Below, piece after piece: positions 1-5,563 of a stretch of DNA of 5,563 bases. Both the position numbers and the translations under genes were made by a program. The notes beneath the pieces are model-generated. The model saw only the letters and a program-made list of their open reading frames with translations, was not told the DNA's origin and did not search any database. Each line of letters opens with the position of its first letter. Positions within the stretch are counted from its first letter, which is position 1. The stretch is from Lysobacterales bacterium (GTDB taxonomy: Bacteria; Pseudomonadota; Gammaproteobacteria; Xanthomonadales; SZUA-5), in assembly GCA_024710675.1 (NCBI GenBank), contig JANJUH010000225.1:1-5563 (forward strand). The letters run 5' to 3'.

Positions 1-261
1 GCCGATCTCGAGGCTTCCCTGGATCACGAGTTGGCGACCGGCCAGGGTCGGCGTGTCCATCACATCGTCGCCCGTCCCGACGGTCGCCACCGGGCCGATC
101 AGAACCTGCTCGCCTGGCCCACCCTCGATGCGCCCACGCCACAGCGCGTTCTCGTCGATGGTGATCGTGGCCGGCCCATACAGCGTGGCGTTGGGCTGGA
201 CCAGGAGCTGCTTGAAACTGCGCGCGCTGCCGTTGACCCGCAAACGTCCTTCGAGTTGGAG
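1..261 (-). repeat. Short module, copy 3 of 3 (residues 1149-1235, cut by window edge)
   Basis: This is a third, more diverged copy. It starts LQLEGRLRV, has the leucine strand (FKQLLVQPNATLYG), W1189-R-G-R, then GTGDD and TLAGRQLVIQGSLEI at the left edge. Unlike copies 1 and 2 it is not preceded by the Cys-Trp opening of the long unit. It therefore seems to have spread or diverged on its own. The match rests mainly on motif order (leucine strand, Trp turn, DD, TLAGR, QG). Confidence 0.6.
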
Positions 262-3200
262 CCGCGCCGCAAAAGGCTCGAGCAAGATCAGCGAGGACTC
301 GAAGACGCGCTCTCGGCCAGAAGGGGTGTTAAGGGTAAGGGTACAGAAGCTGGTGCTGCCAAGGTCGTAGGTCCCGGTGTCGATACCTTGCGGACCGATG
401 ACTCCGCAACCATCGACCAGCTCCACGGTGCCGGCGTTGTCGAACGCAGTCAGGGACTCGCGGATACCGACCAGGCCGTTGATGTCGTTGAGCGAGAGGG
501 TGGCGCCGACCCGATTGTCGAAGCGCGCGCAATCGGGCGTCCGGCAGTCGATCGCGAAGTTCTGGGTCGAATTGTTGCGCAGCTCGAACTGCCCCTGGTT
601 GTCGATGTCGGCACCGTCCTGCAGCCAGAAGTTCGGCTGCACGGCGCTGTTGCTGGCGCTGAGCAGGACGGAGCCCTGGTTGACGAGGCGCCGCCCGATC
701 AGGTCGGCGGCTGGCCGGGTGTCGTCGAGCGACACCGTGATGGTGCTGCCCGGATTGACGGTCAGCGTGGCAGTGCCAACATTGGTGGTATCGATCTGCC
801 CGCCGTTCCAGGCCAGCGTGCCTGAGAGCGTGAAGTCGTCGCCGCCGCCGAGGATTCCGGGATTGGTGATCGTCAGCGTGGTGAAGTCCTTGGGTGTGCC
901 GGTGGTGTAGTCGAGTTCACCGTCGAGCACTTCCACGGGCCCGGTATGGCTGTCGCTCCCGCTGATCAGCACTTCACCGGCACCCAGCTTGCGTAGCACG
1001 CCATCCCCGGCCAGCGCTGGCGAGCCGGTCAGCTCACGGAATCCCGGACCCGGAGGGCCGAATTCGATGGTGCCGCCCGAGGAGGAACTGTAAGTACCGA
1101 AGTCGGTGCCGTCCGCATCGAAACGCATGCGGCCGGTGGTCACGCTGAACTCGGCGCCATTGTCGAAAGTCAGCCCGGCTTCGAGCACAAAGCTTCCCGG
1201 ACCAGTCAGCGCGATCGTGCCCGCACCGGAGACCTGGTGGAAGCGATTGAGCGGGGCGCCGTCATTGGTCACGCGCAGGAGGTCGCCGGGCGAGACCGTG
1301 GGCATGTTGATGGAGCCGCGGTTCTCGAACTCGGCATCGGCAGCGATCCGAAGATCGCCGGCCGTCCAGGTGATCGTGCCGAAATTGACAAGCTTGTGCG
1401 TGCGCAGCGTTTTGGTGCCACCGGAAAAGGTCGCCGTCGCCGCGCCGTCGATGATGAGTGAGGTCGCGAGGCCGGCACCCGCCACGGCCGACGGGCCGCT
1501 CCAGAGGAACTCGGACAGGATGGTCAGGTTGTTGCCGCCGCGGATCTCGCCGGCCTGCAGTTCGAGACGGGCGACACTGCGATCGGCCACCAGGTTGACC
1601 AGGGCATTCGGCGTCGCCAGCGGGATGATCGCGGTGTCCGCGTTGCCCGGCGTGCCGGCCGGCGCGCCATTCCCGGTGCTGCAGTTGTCCCAGTTGGCCG
1701 CCACATTCCAGTCACCGATGCCATCGACATTCCAGATGCAGGTCTCGCCACCGGCCGGCGCCTCGGCAAAGCGAACGCGGGTCGGCTCTTCGATCAGGCT
1801 GAAGGCCGGATCCGGGCCAAGCAGCGACAGCGAACCCACACCGACGCGGCTGCCGAAGGTAATCAGGTCGAAGCTGTCACCCGGCGTCAGCGAGAACAGG
1901 CTGCCCAGGGTCACCTCGACGGTACCGCTGAGGTCGGCGCTGCCGGTGACCGCGAGCTGGTCGTAAAGGCCCGTCGTCGAGCCTTCAATCCCGGTTGCCG
2001 GCGAGGTGCCATCGAGGATCAGCGGGAAAGCGGCCGAGTTAGCCGTCAGGTTGCCCTGGATGGTCAGGCGACCGGGCAGGGTTCCGTCGAGCGTCGGATC
2101 AACGGTACCGCCGGTCACGTTGACATCGGCGACCACCGTGCCGCGGCCTGCGAGCACGCCCGAACCGACGTTCAGCGGCCCGGCGGTGCGCCTCAGCAGT
2201 CCTGGTGTGCTGACCCCGTCACCGAGGAAGAAGGCGGCGCCGATGCCCGGCGTCAATTGCGCCTCGAGGTCAAACTCGCCGGCCACCACCGACAGCGGTC
2301 CGTCGAGGTTCACGCTGATATCCGCCGTGATCCGGTTGGGACCCCCGCCCCCGCCATCGACGGTGATGTCGGCAGGGAATGCCGATTGCAGCGAACCACA
2401 ATTGGGGAAAGGACTCTGGCAGCGCAGCACCAGGTTGGCGCTGGAGGGGTTGCTGTCGATCAGCAGGAAAGCCTGGTTGTCGATCGCCCCTTCGTTGTCG
2501 AAGATCAGCTCGCGCTGACCGGTGCCGTTGGCGACGAGTCGCAGTTCCTGCTGGTTGATGATGGTGCGCCCGGCGAGGGTGGCGCTCGGGTTGAGGTCGT
2601 CGAGGCCGACGGTCAGCAGGCTGCCGGGCAGGATCCGGAAGGTGGTGCCGGGGCTGTCGGTGGCGAGTGTTCCGCCGGTCCAGTTGCCGACGCCGTTGAG
2701 ATCGAAGGAATCGGTCCCGCGCAGCGTCGCGCCGGTGCGCAGGAGCAGGCTGCTGAAGGTCACGGTCGATCCGGTCTGGTACGCCAGAGCACCCTGCAGG
2801 ACTTCGACGGGACCGGTGTGGGTCTGCGCGCCGGAGACGACGATCGCATTCGGCGAACTGACGGCCAGTGTGCCCGTACCCGTGATGGCTGGGGATCCCC
2901 CGAGCTGGCGCCCGGCTGCCACGTCTCCCACCATCGTCAACGTGGCCGCGCCGGCAATGCTGTAGGAGCCGAAATCGGGACCACCTGCGGCGACGATCAA
3001 CTGCCCGCCAGTGACGGCGACCGAGCTGTTGTTGTCGAAAAAGGTCGCGGTCGGCCCACCGCTGATGGACACGGTGCCCGGTCCGCTGACGGTGAGCGTG
3101 CTGCTGCCGGAGACGTGATTGAGCCGGTTCTGCGGCGCGCCGTCGCTGTTGAAACGAAGCAGATCGCCGGGGAGCGCGGTCGTCACATTGAGGGCGCTGC

Positions 3201-3705
3201 GGTTTTCCAGCTCGGAACCGGTGCGGAAGAAGAGCTCGCCCTGGGTCCAGTCGATCGTTCCCAGATTGACGATCCTCCAGCTCCGGATTTCCTTGGTCGC
3301 TCCCGACCACGTCGCCGTCGCACCCGGATTCAGTGTCAGCGCCGACGCCAAGCCGGCGCCTGAAATGGCCGACGGACCGGTCCAGATCCACTCGGTGCTC
3401 ACCGTCAGATTGCTGGCGCCTGCAGAGACCGTTCCCGCCTGCAGCTCGAGGCGCCCGACCGTGCGGTTCTGCCCCAGATTGACTTGGGCATTGGGCGTCA
3501 GGATCGGAATGATGGCGGTGTCGTCCGCCCCCGGAGTGCCCGTCGGGTCGCCGTTTCCTGTCCCGCACCCCGTCCAGTTCGCGGGCGTGCCCCAGTTGCC
3601 AGGCCCGTCGACCGCCCACTGGCAGATCGCCGCGTCCAGCTCGGGGCTCATGGCCATCAGCGCAGCCGCCAGGCCGTACCCGAACAGAGATCCCCTTGCC
3701 CTCAT
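1..3705 (-). CDS. Large secreted beta-repeat surface protein (autotransporter/adhesin-like), 3' end outside window
   Basis: This frame is open without a stop for 1235 codons and continues past the left edge. ATG at 3705 is preferred because GGGGGAA lies just upstream and it opens a good signal peptide: basic MRARG, hydrophobic LAAALMAM, then a likely cut near SPELDA/A. An in-frame ATG at 3717 would add four residues but has no clear ribosome binding site. The mature part is rich in Gly, Thr, Ser, Asn and short alternating beta-strands, with about six lysines. Residues 28-436 and 656-1059 are two copies of one unit; residues 445-655 form a different beta domain; a third partial module ends at the left edge. 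Stretches at about 276-309 and 900-933 (for example LGAGEVLISGSDSHTGPVEV) resemble the passenger-associated repeat of autotransporters. A secreted beta-solenoid adhesin or surface protein is inferred. No barrel, anchor or sorting tail is visible, so secretion route and ligand are unknown. The reading frame is sure; the function is tentative. Confidence 0.9.
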   Translation of the reverse strand, partial: MRARGSLFGYGLAAALMAMSPELDAAICQWAVDGPGNWGTPANWTGCGTGNGDPTGTPGADDTAIIPILTPNAQVNLGQNRTVGRLELQAGTVSAGASNLTVSTEWIWTGPSAISGAGLASALTLNPGATATWSGATKEIRSWRIVNLGTIDWTQGELFFRTGSELENRSALNVTTALPGDLLRFNSDGAPQNRLNHVSGSSTLTVSGPGTVSISGGPTATFFDNNSSVAVTGGQLIVAAGGPDFGSYSIAGAATLTMVGDVAAGRQLGGSPAITGTGTLAVSSPNAIVVSGAQTHTGPVEVLQGALAYQTGSTVTFSSLLLRTGATLRGTDSFDLNGVGNWTGGTLATDSPGTTFRILPGSLLTVGLDDLNPSATLAGRTIINQQELRLVANGTGQRELIFDNEGAIDNQAFLLIDSNPSSANLVLRCQSPFPNCGSLQSAFPADITVDGGGGGPNRITADISVNLDGPLSVVAGEFDLEAQLTPGIGAAFFLGDGVSTPGLLRRTAGPLNVGSGVLAGRGTVVADVNVTGGTVDPTLDGTLPGRLTIQGNLTANSAAFPLILDGTSPATGIEGSTTGLYDQLAVTGSADLSGTVEVTLGSLFSLTPGDSFDLITFGSRVGVGSLSLLGPDPAFSLIEEPTRVRFAEAPAGGETCIWNVDGIGDWNVAANWDNCSTGNGAPAGTPGNADTAIIPLATPNALVNLVADRSVARLELQAGEIRGGNNLTILSEFLWSGPSAVAGAGLATSLIIDGAATATFSGGTKTLRTHKLVNFGTITWTAGDLRIAADAEFENRGSINMPTVSPGDLLRVTNDGAPLNRFHQVSGAGTIALTGPGSFVLEAGLTFDNGAEFSVTTGRMRFDADGTDFGTYSSSSGGTIEFGPPGPGFRELTGSPALAGDGVLRKLGAGEVLISGSDSHTGPVEVLDGELDYTTGTPKDFTTLTITNPGILGGGDDFTLSGTLAWNGGQIDTTNVGTATLTVNPGSTITVSLDDTRPAADLIGRRLVNQGSVLLSASNSAVQPNFWLQDGADIDNQGQFELRNNSTQNFAIDCRTPDCARFDNRVGATLSLNDINGLVGIRESLTAFDNAGTVELVDGCGVIGPQGIDTGTYDLGSTSFCTLTLNTPSGRERVFESSLILLEPFAARLQLEGRLRVNGSARSFKQLLVQPNATLYGPATITIDENALWRGRIEGGPGEQVLIGPVATVGTGDDVMDTPTLAGRQLVIQGSLEIG
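529..1740 (-). repeat. Long internal repeat, copy B (protein residues 656-1059)
   Basis: This is the second copy of the ~400-residue unit, exactly 628 residues after copy A when measured from the first Cys. It keeps C656, W658, W666, NW at 671-672 and C675 at the same spacing, then TGNG, GTPG, DTAIIP, RLELQAG, the DGAP-N-R segment, HTGPVEV and the sub-module. The terminal Cys pair (C1054/C1059) is closer than in copy A. After this point B does not continue into the domain that follows copy A. Instead a new stretch with two further cysteines leads to the third sub-module. Copy B carries about four of the protein's few lysines, copy A only one. Confidence 0.85.
661..936 (-). repeat. Short module, copy 2 of 3 (residues 924-1015)
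   Basis: This copy lies inside long repeat B and matches copy 1 from VEVLDGELDY through W966-N-G-G, the VNPGS strand, SLDD and LIGRRLVNQG. It is 92 residues long, one more than copy 1. TLAGR is replaced by DLIGR, but the following LVNQG keeps the pattern. Confidence 0.75.
1741..2373 (-). other. Linking beta-rich domain between the two long repeats (residues 445-655)
   Basis: This stretch follows copy A and has no counterpart after copy B inside the window. It begins near a run of five glycines (VDGGGGGPN). It contains VLAGRGTV, GRLTIQGNLTA, LYDQLAVTGSADLSGTVEV and a final strand with GDSFDLITF. That order (G-x-L-T-I-x-G-N, then DQL-x-VTG-x-A-x-L-x-G, then GD-x-F) is common at the end of passenger segments in autotransporter-like and other surface beta-helix proteins. 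I infer that it closes one beta-helix before the second begins. Function unknown. Confidence 0.6.
2398..3624 (-). repeat. Long internal repeat, copy A (protein residues 28-436)
   Basis: This is the first copy of a ~400-residue unit in the large surface protein. It opens with a Cys-Trp-rich motif (C28, W30, W38, NW at 43-44, C47), followed by TGNG, GTPG, DTAIIP and VGRLELQAG. It then runs through weak beta-strand repeats, a DGAP-N-R-L/F motif, an autotransporter-type stretch ending in HTGPVEV, and the ~90-residue sub-module. It closes with a Cys pair at C429/C436. Against copy B, the first 64 residues align without gaps at 42 identities, counted by eye. Over the whole unit the two copies stay collinear with a net shift of only about three residues, which points to an old tandem duplication within the gene. 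Confidence 0.85.
2536..2808 (-). repeat. Short module, copy 1 of 3 (residues 300-390)
   Basis: This ~91-residue beta-rich module runs from VEVLQGALAY to INQQELRL. Key positions are a strand with leucines (SSLLLRTGATLRG), a W342-T-G-G turn, an ILPGS strand, LDD, and TLAGR followed by IIN. The same order of motifs recurs at 661-936 and 1-261. It is probably a few coils of a beta-solenoid; I do not recognise it as a named domain beyond its autotransporter-like opening. Confidence 0.75.
3628..3705 (-). other. Signal peptide of the large repeat protein
   Basis: The first ~26 residues have the three-part pattern of a Sec signal peptide: a basic start (MRARGS), a hydrophobic core (LFGYGLAAALMAM) and a polar end (SPELDA) with Ala at the likely cut site, just before the first Cys-Trp motif (AICQW). 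There is no lipobox: the cysteine at residue 28 is preceded by DAAI, not by the L-A/S-G/A pattern. Export to the periplasm or beyond is therefore inferred, not lipidation. The core is fairly short and I could not run a predictor. An extended signal peptide, as on some large autotransporters, is not seen. Confidence 0.7.
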
Positions 3706-3708
3706 GCG

Positions 3709-3715
3709 TTCCCCC
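3709..3715 (-). promoter_or_regulatory. Ribosome binding site that decides the start at 3705
   Basis: On the minus strand GGGGGAA precedes ATG 3705 by three bases (CGC), a usable though close Shine-Dalgarno match. The alternative ATG at 3717 overlaps this run and has only CGGCTCGGC before it, which pairs poorly with 16S rRNA. No clear -35/-10 pair was found upstream. The only AT-richer stretch, about 3741-3760 (TTGTATTT and ACAAT on the minus strand), does not have standard spacing. Confidence 0.5.
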
Positions 3716-3724
3716 ATGCCGAGC

Positions 3725-3738
3725 CGTCTGAGCAGACG
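3725..3738 (-). promoter_or_regulatory. Small hairpin in the leader of the large gene
   Basis: CGTCTG and CAGACG form a perfect 6-bp inverted repeat with two bases between the arms; in RNA the innermost pair would open to make a usable loop. It sits about 20 bases upstream of the start at 3705 and ahead of the ribosome binding site, without covering it. It could be a protein-binding palindrome or a leader stem. It is short enough to be chance in GC-rich DNA. Confidence 0.25.
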
Positions 3739-3812
3739 CCCTATTGTGCGCGAAATACAAGGCTACCGCGTCACGGGCGGACGCGGGTTACTGTCTGGGG
3801 AGGAAACGGACC

Positions 3813-3838
3813 CCGACCGCGGCACGGGCCGCGGTCGG
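3813..3838 (-). terminator. Candidate terminator hairpin after prc
   Basis: The arms CCGACCGCGGC and GCCGCGGTCGG pair perfectly over 11 bp around a 4-base loop, starting about 40 bases after the prc stop. On the minus strand the stem is followed by GGTCCGTTTCC, so the U-run is weak and set back. It may be a poor intrinsic terminator or an RNA-stabilising stem at the 3' end of the prc message. Being symmetric, it could work on either strand, but no gene is seen on the plus strand. Confidence 0.5.
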
Positions 3839-3878
3839 TTCCGGGGATCCGGGCCCGGCGCCGAGCCCTGTGCGCCGC

Positions 3879-5563
3879 TCAGCTGCCGCTGCGGGACGCC
3901 GGGAGCACGTCGGCGATGCGCGGGTCGTCGAGCAGGAGCTGGATTGCGTCGGCGAGCACCCGAGCCCCCTCCTCACGCAGCGGATCAGGCTTCTCCTCGC
4001 GCTCCTTTTCACTGCGAGCATCGGCCAGCACGCCGCGCTCACCGGCATTGAGCCCGTCGTCGAGCGCGGCGACCGCCTTTTCCGTTGCCTCGCCCCGTGC
4101 CTTGGCGCGCGCGGCGATGCGCTCCTCGTCGGCCTTGCGCTCGGCCTCGCGCTTGGCGAGGTTGAGCGACACCGACTTGCGCTCGCGGCTCTCGCGGTAC
4201 TGCGCGATGTCCTCGCGCAGGTAAGCGAACTCGGCATCGTCCTCGACCCGCGCCTCGTGGCGGCTGACCAGGATCGGAAGCATGCGCGCGACGCTGCCCA
4301 CCGGTCGGTAGTCAGCCGCGGCGATCTTCTTCCACGGCAAGGCGTTGTCATAGGTCGACTCGCCGTAATCGGCGGCATCGAGCGTGGCCGGGAAGGGCAC
4401 GTCCGGCTGCACGCCACGGTGCTGGGTGGAACCACCGTCGACGCGGAAGAACTGCGCCATGGTCAGCTTCAACTGACCCAACTCGTTGTTGCGATTGGCG
4501 ATGTAGTCGAGATCGACGAGCTGCTGCACGGTGCCCTTGCCGAAGGTGGTCTCGCCGATCACGATGCCACGGCCGTAGTCCTGGATCGCCGCCGCGAAGA
4601 TCTCCGAGGCCGAAGCCGAGGCGCGGTTGACCAGCACGGCCAGCGGACCCGAGTAAACGATGCCGCGGGTCTGGTCGGCTTCGACCTGCACCCGGCCGCG
4701 TCCGTCACGCACCTGCACCACCGGCCCGGTGTCGATGAAAAGCCCGGTCAGCTCGGTGGCCTCGACCAGCGAGCCGCCGCCATTGTTGCGCAGGTCGATC
4801 AGGATGCCGTCGACCCCCGCGTCGCTCAGCTCCCCGATCAGCTTCTTCACATCGCGCGTCGAACTGCGGTAGTCCGGCTCGCCACGGGCGCGGCCCTGGA
4901 AATCGAGGTAAAAGGCCGGCAACTCGACGACGCCGATGCGCCGCACCGGATCGCCCGGCACCTCGATGACGTGCTTCTTGGCGGCCTGTTCCTCGAGCTT
5001 GACCTTGTCGCGCTTGATCTCGACCAGCATCGTCGTGCCGCCGACGCCAACCTCGGCCGGCAGCACCTCGAGCTTGACGATCGAGTCCTTCGGCCCGCGG
5101 ATCTGGTCGACCACGTCCTCCAGACGCCAGCCGACGACATCGGTCGGCGCCGGATCCTTGGCCTGGCCCACCGCGACGATACGATCACCGGGCTTGATGC
5201 GGCCATCACGCGAGGCGGGTCCACCCTCGACCACGGAGCGCACGACGACATACTCGCCCTCGCGCTGCAGCACGGCGCCGATGCCCTCGAGCGACAGGCG
5301 CATCGAGATCTGGAAGTTCTCGCTGGCGCGCGGGCCGAGGTAGTTGGTGTGCGGCTCGATCGCCGTCGCGTAGGCATTGAGGAAGCTCTGGAACACGTCC
5401 TGACGGTCGAGTTGCTCGACTCGCGACAGGAAATCGGCATAGCGCTTGTCGAGCGTCTCGGCGATGGTCGCGTCCTCGCGGCCCGCCAGCTTCAGGCGCA
5501 GCCAGTCGTTCTTCACCGACTGCCGCCACAGCGTGTCCAGCGCCGCCGGTTCGGCCCACGGCG
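3879..5563 (-). CDS. prc: Tail-specific (C-terminal processing) periplasmic protease Prc/Tsp, 5' end outside window
   Basis: About 560 C-terminal residues are present; E. coli Prc has 682, so roughly the first 120-150 including the signal peptide are missing. GTG at 5516 is internal: homologous sequence (LWRQSVKNDWLRLKLAG) continues upstream to the edge. Order seen: helical lead-in with EPHTNYLGPRASENF; PDZ domain at about 5050-5290 (LEGIGAVLQ, IKPGDRIVAVGQ, GWRLEDVV); S41 peptidase core with DLRNNGGGS; then a charged helical C-terminal region typical of Prc. The Ser/Lys pair is intact: Ser at 4611-4613 in SASASEIFAAA, Lys at 4536-4538 in FGKGTVQQ, 25 residues apart, with Gln at 4524-4526. 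In E. coli, Prc acts in the periplasm with the lipoprotein NlpI, degrades the peptidoglycan hydrolase MepS, trims FtsI and clears tagged proteins; the same role is inferred. The gene looks functional. Stop TGA is at 3879-3881. Confidence 0.96.
   Translation of the reverse strand, partial: PWAEPAALDTLWRQSVKNDWLRLKLAGREDATIAETLDKRYADFLSRVEQLDRQDVFQSFLNAYATAIEPHTNYLGPRASENFQISMRLSLEGIGAVLQREGEYVVVRSVVEGGPASRDGRIKPGDRIVAVGQAKDPAPTDVVGWRLEDVVDQIRGPKDSIVKLEVLPAEVGVGGTTMLVEIKRDKVKLEEQAAKKHVIEVPGDPVRRIGVVELPAFYLDFQGRARGEPDYRSSTRDVKKLIGELSDAGVDGILIDLRNNGGGSLVEATELTGLFIDTGPVVQVRDGRGRVQVEADQTRGIVYSGPLAVLVNRASASASEIFAAAIQDYGRGIVIGETTFGKGTVQQLVDLDYIANRNNELGQLKLTMAQFFRVDGGSTQHRGVQPDVPFPATLDAADYGESTYDNALPWKKIAAADYRPVGSVARMLPILVSRHEARVEDDAEFAYLREDIAQYRESRERKSVSLNLAKREAERKADEERIAARAKARGEATEKAVAALDDGLNAGERGVLADARSEKEREEKPDPLREEGARVLADAIQLLLDDPRIADVLPASRSGS

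Noticed and set aside
31..3363. Long plus-strand open frames (for example 31-825, 1106-1966, 2257-3363)
   Set aside because: They lie antisense to the large gene, have compositions typical of shadows in GC-rich DNA, no recognisable motifs, and several overlap each other.
2270..3760. A 496-codon minus-strand frame overlapping the start of the large gene
   Set aside because: It is a shifted frame of the large repeat gene. Its product is full of Arg, His and Gln, has no domain or signal peptide, and its matching segments only mirror the real repeat.
3119..4224. Plus-strand frames crossing the gap between the two genes
   Set aside because: They run antisense through the end of prc, the hairpin and the start of the large gene. 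Their products are low in complexity and rich in Arg, Ser and Pro.
3788..5440. Second minus-strand frames within prc (3788-4435 and 4847-5440)
   Set aside because: They overlap the well-matched Prc frame and give Ser/Arg/Thr-rich products with no domain; the Prc frame has the catalytic motifs intact.
5514..5516. GTG at 5516 as the start of prc
   Set aside because: Prc-like sequence continues in frame upstream to the window edge, and a start here would remove the signal peptide and N-terminal domain.
3879..5563. Prc as a dedicated processing enzyme of the adjacent surface protein
   Set aside because: Adjacency is the only link. Prc is a widespread housekeeping protease, and the end of the large protein, which Prc would recognise, is not in the window.

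Overview
The window is GC-rich, codes only on the minus strand, and holds two genes that both run off its edges. The right third (3879 to the right edge) is the C-terminal ~560 residues of Prc/Tsp, the periplasmic tail-specific protease of Gram-negative bacteria. The left two thirds (1 to 3705) is one uninterrupted reading frame of 1235 codons for a secreted, Gly/Thr/Ser-rich beta-repeat protein of autotransporter or adhesin style. It starts with a signal peptide and is still open at the left edge. A proteobacterium fits best. The Prc sequence resembles the Pseudomonas/Xanthomonas type more than the E. coli type, so I infer a high-GC gammaproteobacterium, perhaps of the Xanthomonadales/Lysobacterales; this is not proven.

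Layout, in the direction of transcription (right to left): prc ends at 3879. A 173-base gap follows, with an 11-bp perfect GC-rich hairpin (3813-3838, a candidate terminator) and a small hairpin (3725-3738) just before the next start. The large repeat gene then begins at 3705, with a purine-rich ribosome binding site, and fills the rest. I see no tRNA, rRNA, CRISPR array, insertion sequence or other mobile element.

The main point of interest is the architecture of the large protein. A ~400-residue unit starting with a Cys-Trp-rich motif occurs twice, 628 residues apart (residues 28-436 and 656-1059). A ~90-residue sub-module inside it occurs a third time at the left edge without the rest of the unit. 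Between the two large copies lies a different beta-rich domain. The protein has only about six lysines in 1235 residues. Its attachment domain and end lie outside the window.

The two genes share a strand, but nothing in the sequence ties them functionally. Both products act outside the cytoplasm, and the hairpin between them suggests separate transcripts. I did not find a convincing new multi-gene system here.
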